Below are positions 4,362-5,224 of a DNA stretch of 5,224 bases, piece after piece. Each line of letters starts with the position of its first letter. The first letter of the stretch is position 1. The translations under genes were made by a program, and so were the position numbers. Source of the DNA: an uncultured Actinomyces sp. (GTDB lineage: Bacteria; Actinomycetota; Actinomycetes; Actinomycetales; Actinomycetaceae); the NCBI GenBank assembly GCA_900556405.1, contig USPB01000145.1, forward strand, positions 1 to 5,224, in the 5' to 3' direction. The notes under the pieces were generated by a model. That model saw only the letters and a list, made by a program, of their open reading frames with translations. It made no database searches and was not told the origin of the DNA.

Positions 4362-5224
4362 TCAGTGCTTCTTGGAGGCCTTGCGCGCGTGGATGGCGGG
4401 GTTCTTCGTGGTGACGCCGTGCGTTTCGAGGGCTGCGACGACCGGCCCGTCGGGACCGTGCTCGACGTGTGCGACGAGGACCTGGCCGTAGGCCAGGCGC
4501 GGGGCCTCGGAACCGGCAACGGCACCGGACGCGTAGGCGCGGATCTCCTCGATGACGGCCTCGCGCGCACAACCCGCGATGGACAGGACCGTGGGGGACG
4601 CGTGCTCGCGCAGGCGCTGCGCCGCGAAGGCGCGGACACGACCGAGGCGCGCCTCGTCGCCGATAGATGCGTCTGAGCCTGTGGCGGTCAGGTCGAGGGA
4701 GTCGACGAGCGTCACCGATCCCCCACCCATCGACGCCCAGGGCGTGAGGCTCTGGCGCGCGCGGGCGACAGGTGACGCGAACGCGCGGGCGACGCCGAAG
4801 CTCGAGAGCAGGTCGATGAGGTCGAAGGCCTGGCGCACGCCGAATCGGCTGAGCGCCGGGTCGACGTGTTCTGCCGCAGCCTCGGCTTTCTTCGCCGAGG
4901 CCTGCTCCACCTGGGCGGCCCTCCTGGCCGCGGCGGACGCGACCATCGCGGGGGTCGGCGCGGGGCGAGGCTTGGCGGGGGCCGCAGCCGCGGCGGGCAC
5001 GGCGGAGCCGCCGGACGAAGCGGAAGACCCGGAAGACACGGAAGACCCGGACGAAGCGGAAGGCGAGGCGGCAGCGTGGGCGTCCCCGGCCTCGTCGAGG
5101 CGCGGGGTGATGCCCTGCCCGGGACGCAGAACGAGGAGCGTTGTCGTCACGAGGCGGCCTTCGCGGGCGCGGGCGACGATGTCGGCGAGGAGGCGGCGAT
5201 CGCCTCGGCGCGTGAGCATGTCGG
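4362..5224 (-). CDS. MutT1-like Nudix/histidine-phosphatase fusion, C-terminal part with degenerate phosphatase domain, cut by right edge
   Basis: The frame is open through the right edge. I number from an in-frame Met at 5219, which is probably internal. Residues 2-15 (LTRRGDRRLLADIV) resemble the end of a Nudix domain in actinobacterial MutT1-like proteins, which sanitise 8-oxo-dGTP. A phosphatase-like domain follows: TTLLVLRPG (26-34) sits where the catalytic RHG/RHA should be but has Pro for His. LSRFGVRQAFDLIDLLSSFG (123-142) and SPVARARQSL (149-158) match the family pattern SSPxxRCxQT, keeping its arginine. TVLSIAG (210-216) sits where the second catalytic His is expected, and has none. 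An insert of roughly 80 residues (about 44-120), rich in Ser, Gly, Ala and Pro and then charged and helical, separates the first strand from the rest. The domain is probably non-catalytic. The Nudix half is outside the window, so the fusion is inferred. Confidence 0.72.
   Translation of the reverse strand, partial: DMLTRRGDRRLLADIVARAREGRLVTTTLLVLRPGQGITPRLDEAGDAHAAASPSASSGSSVSSGSSASSGGSAVPAAAAAPAKPRPAPTPAMVASAAARRAAQVEQASAKKAEAAAEHVDPALSRFGVRQAFDLIDLLSSFGVARAFASPVARARQSLTPWASMGGGSVTLVDSLDLTATGSDASIGDEARLGRVRAFAAQRLREHASPTVLSIAGCAREAVIEEIRAYASGAVAGSEAPRLAYGQVLVAHVEHGPDGPVVAALETHGVTTKNPAIHARKASKKH
5013..5066 (-). repeat. Three 18-bp imperfect tandem repeats inside the MutT1-like gene
   Basis: Units 5013-5030, 5031-5048 and 5049-5066 are related, starting GGACGAAGC or GGAAGACAC and continuing GGAAG. 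On the minus strand they encode SASSGS, SVSSGS and SASSGG, a six-residue Ser/Gly repeat in the linker. The period keeps the reading frame, so copy-number change would alter only linker length. Confidence 0.7.

Noticed and set aside
5217..5219. ATG at 5219 as true start of the MutT1-like gene
   Set aside because: The frame stays open to the window edge, and the residues right after this Met look like the end of a Nudix domain, so the gene most likely starts further right.

Overview
The window looks like a piece of a high-GC Gram-positive (Actinomycetota) chromosome. The signs are strong G/C preference at third codon positions, GTG starts, a GTP-type PEP carboxykinase, lipoproteins of the actinobacterial septum-formation (Septum_form) family, and a protein that resembles the mycobacterial MutT1 Nudix/histidine-phosphatase fusion. 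The family Actinomycetaceae (Actinomyces/Schaalia) is my best guess, but that rests on general resemblance and not on a search.

Layout, left to right. (1) 1-1018, minus strand: the N-terminal 339 codons of GTP-dependent PEP carboxykinase, cut by the left edge. (2) 1019-1390: a divergent intergenic region with a 17-bp palindrome over the likely pck promoter. (3) 1391-3531, plus strand: a compact operon of a DUF47/PhoU-like Pit accessory protein, a low-affinity inorganic phosphate transporter (Pit) 3 nt later, and a small lipoprotein whose GTG start overlaps the pit stop codon; it ends in a strong 12-bp hairpin. (4) 3583-3779: an intergenic region with three CTGTCAA direct repeats at a 10-bp period and a TATAGT -10 element. 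(5) 3780-4313, plus strand: a second lipoprotein, paralogous to the first. (6) 4314-4361: a very short convergent gap containing a hairpin. (7) 4362-5224, minus strand: the C-terminal part of a MutT1-like fusion whose histidine-phosphatase half has lost both catalytic histidines and carries a long low-complexity insert; it runs off the right edge.

The centre of the window is therefore a phosphate uptake module (accessory protein, Pit permease) with two exported lipoproteins of unknown role attached. A MutT1-like protein, which in many actinobacteria lies beside polyphosphate kinase, converges on it. The pck gene is metabolically separate and divergently transcribed. The least ordinary items are the duplicated lipoprotein pair, whose 3' terminator region is also duplicated, the Pho-box-like repeat array between them, and the degenerate phosphatase domain. 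I see no mobile element, CRISPR array, tRNA or rRNA gene.
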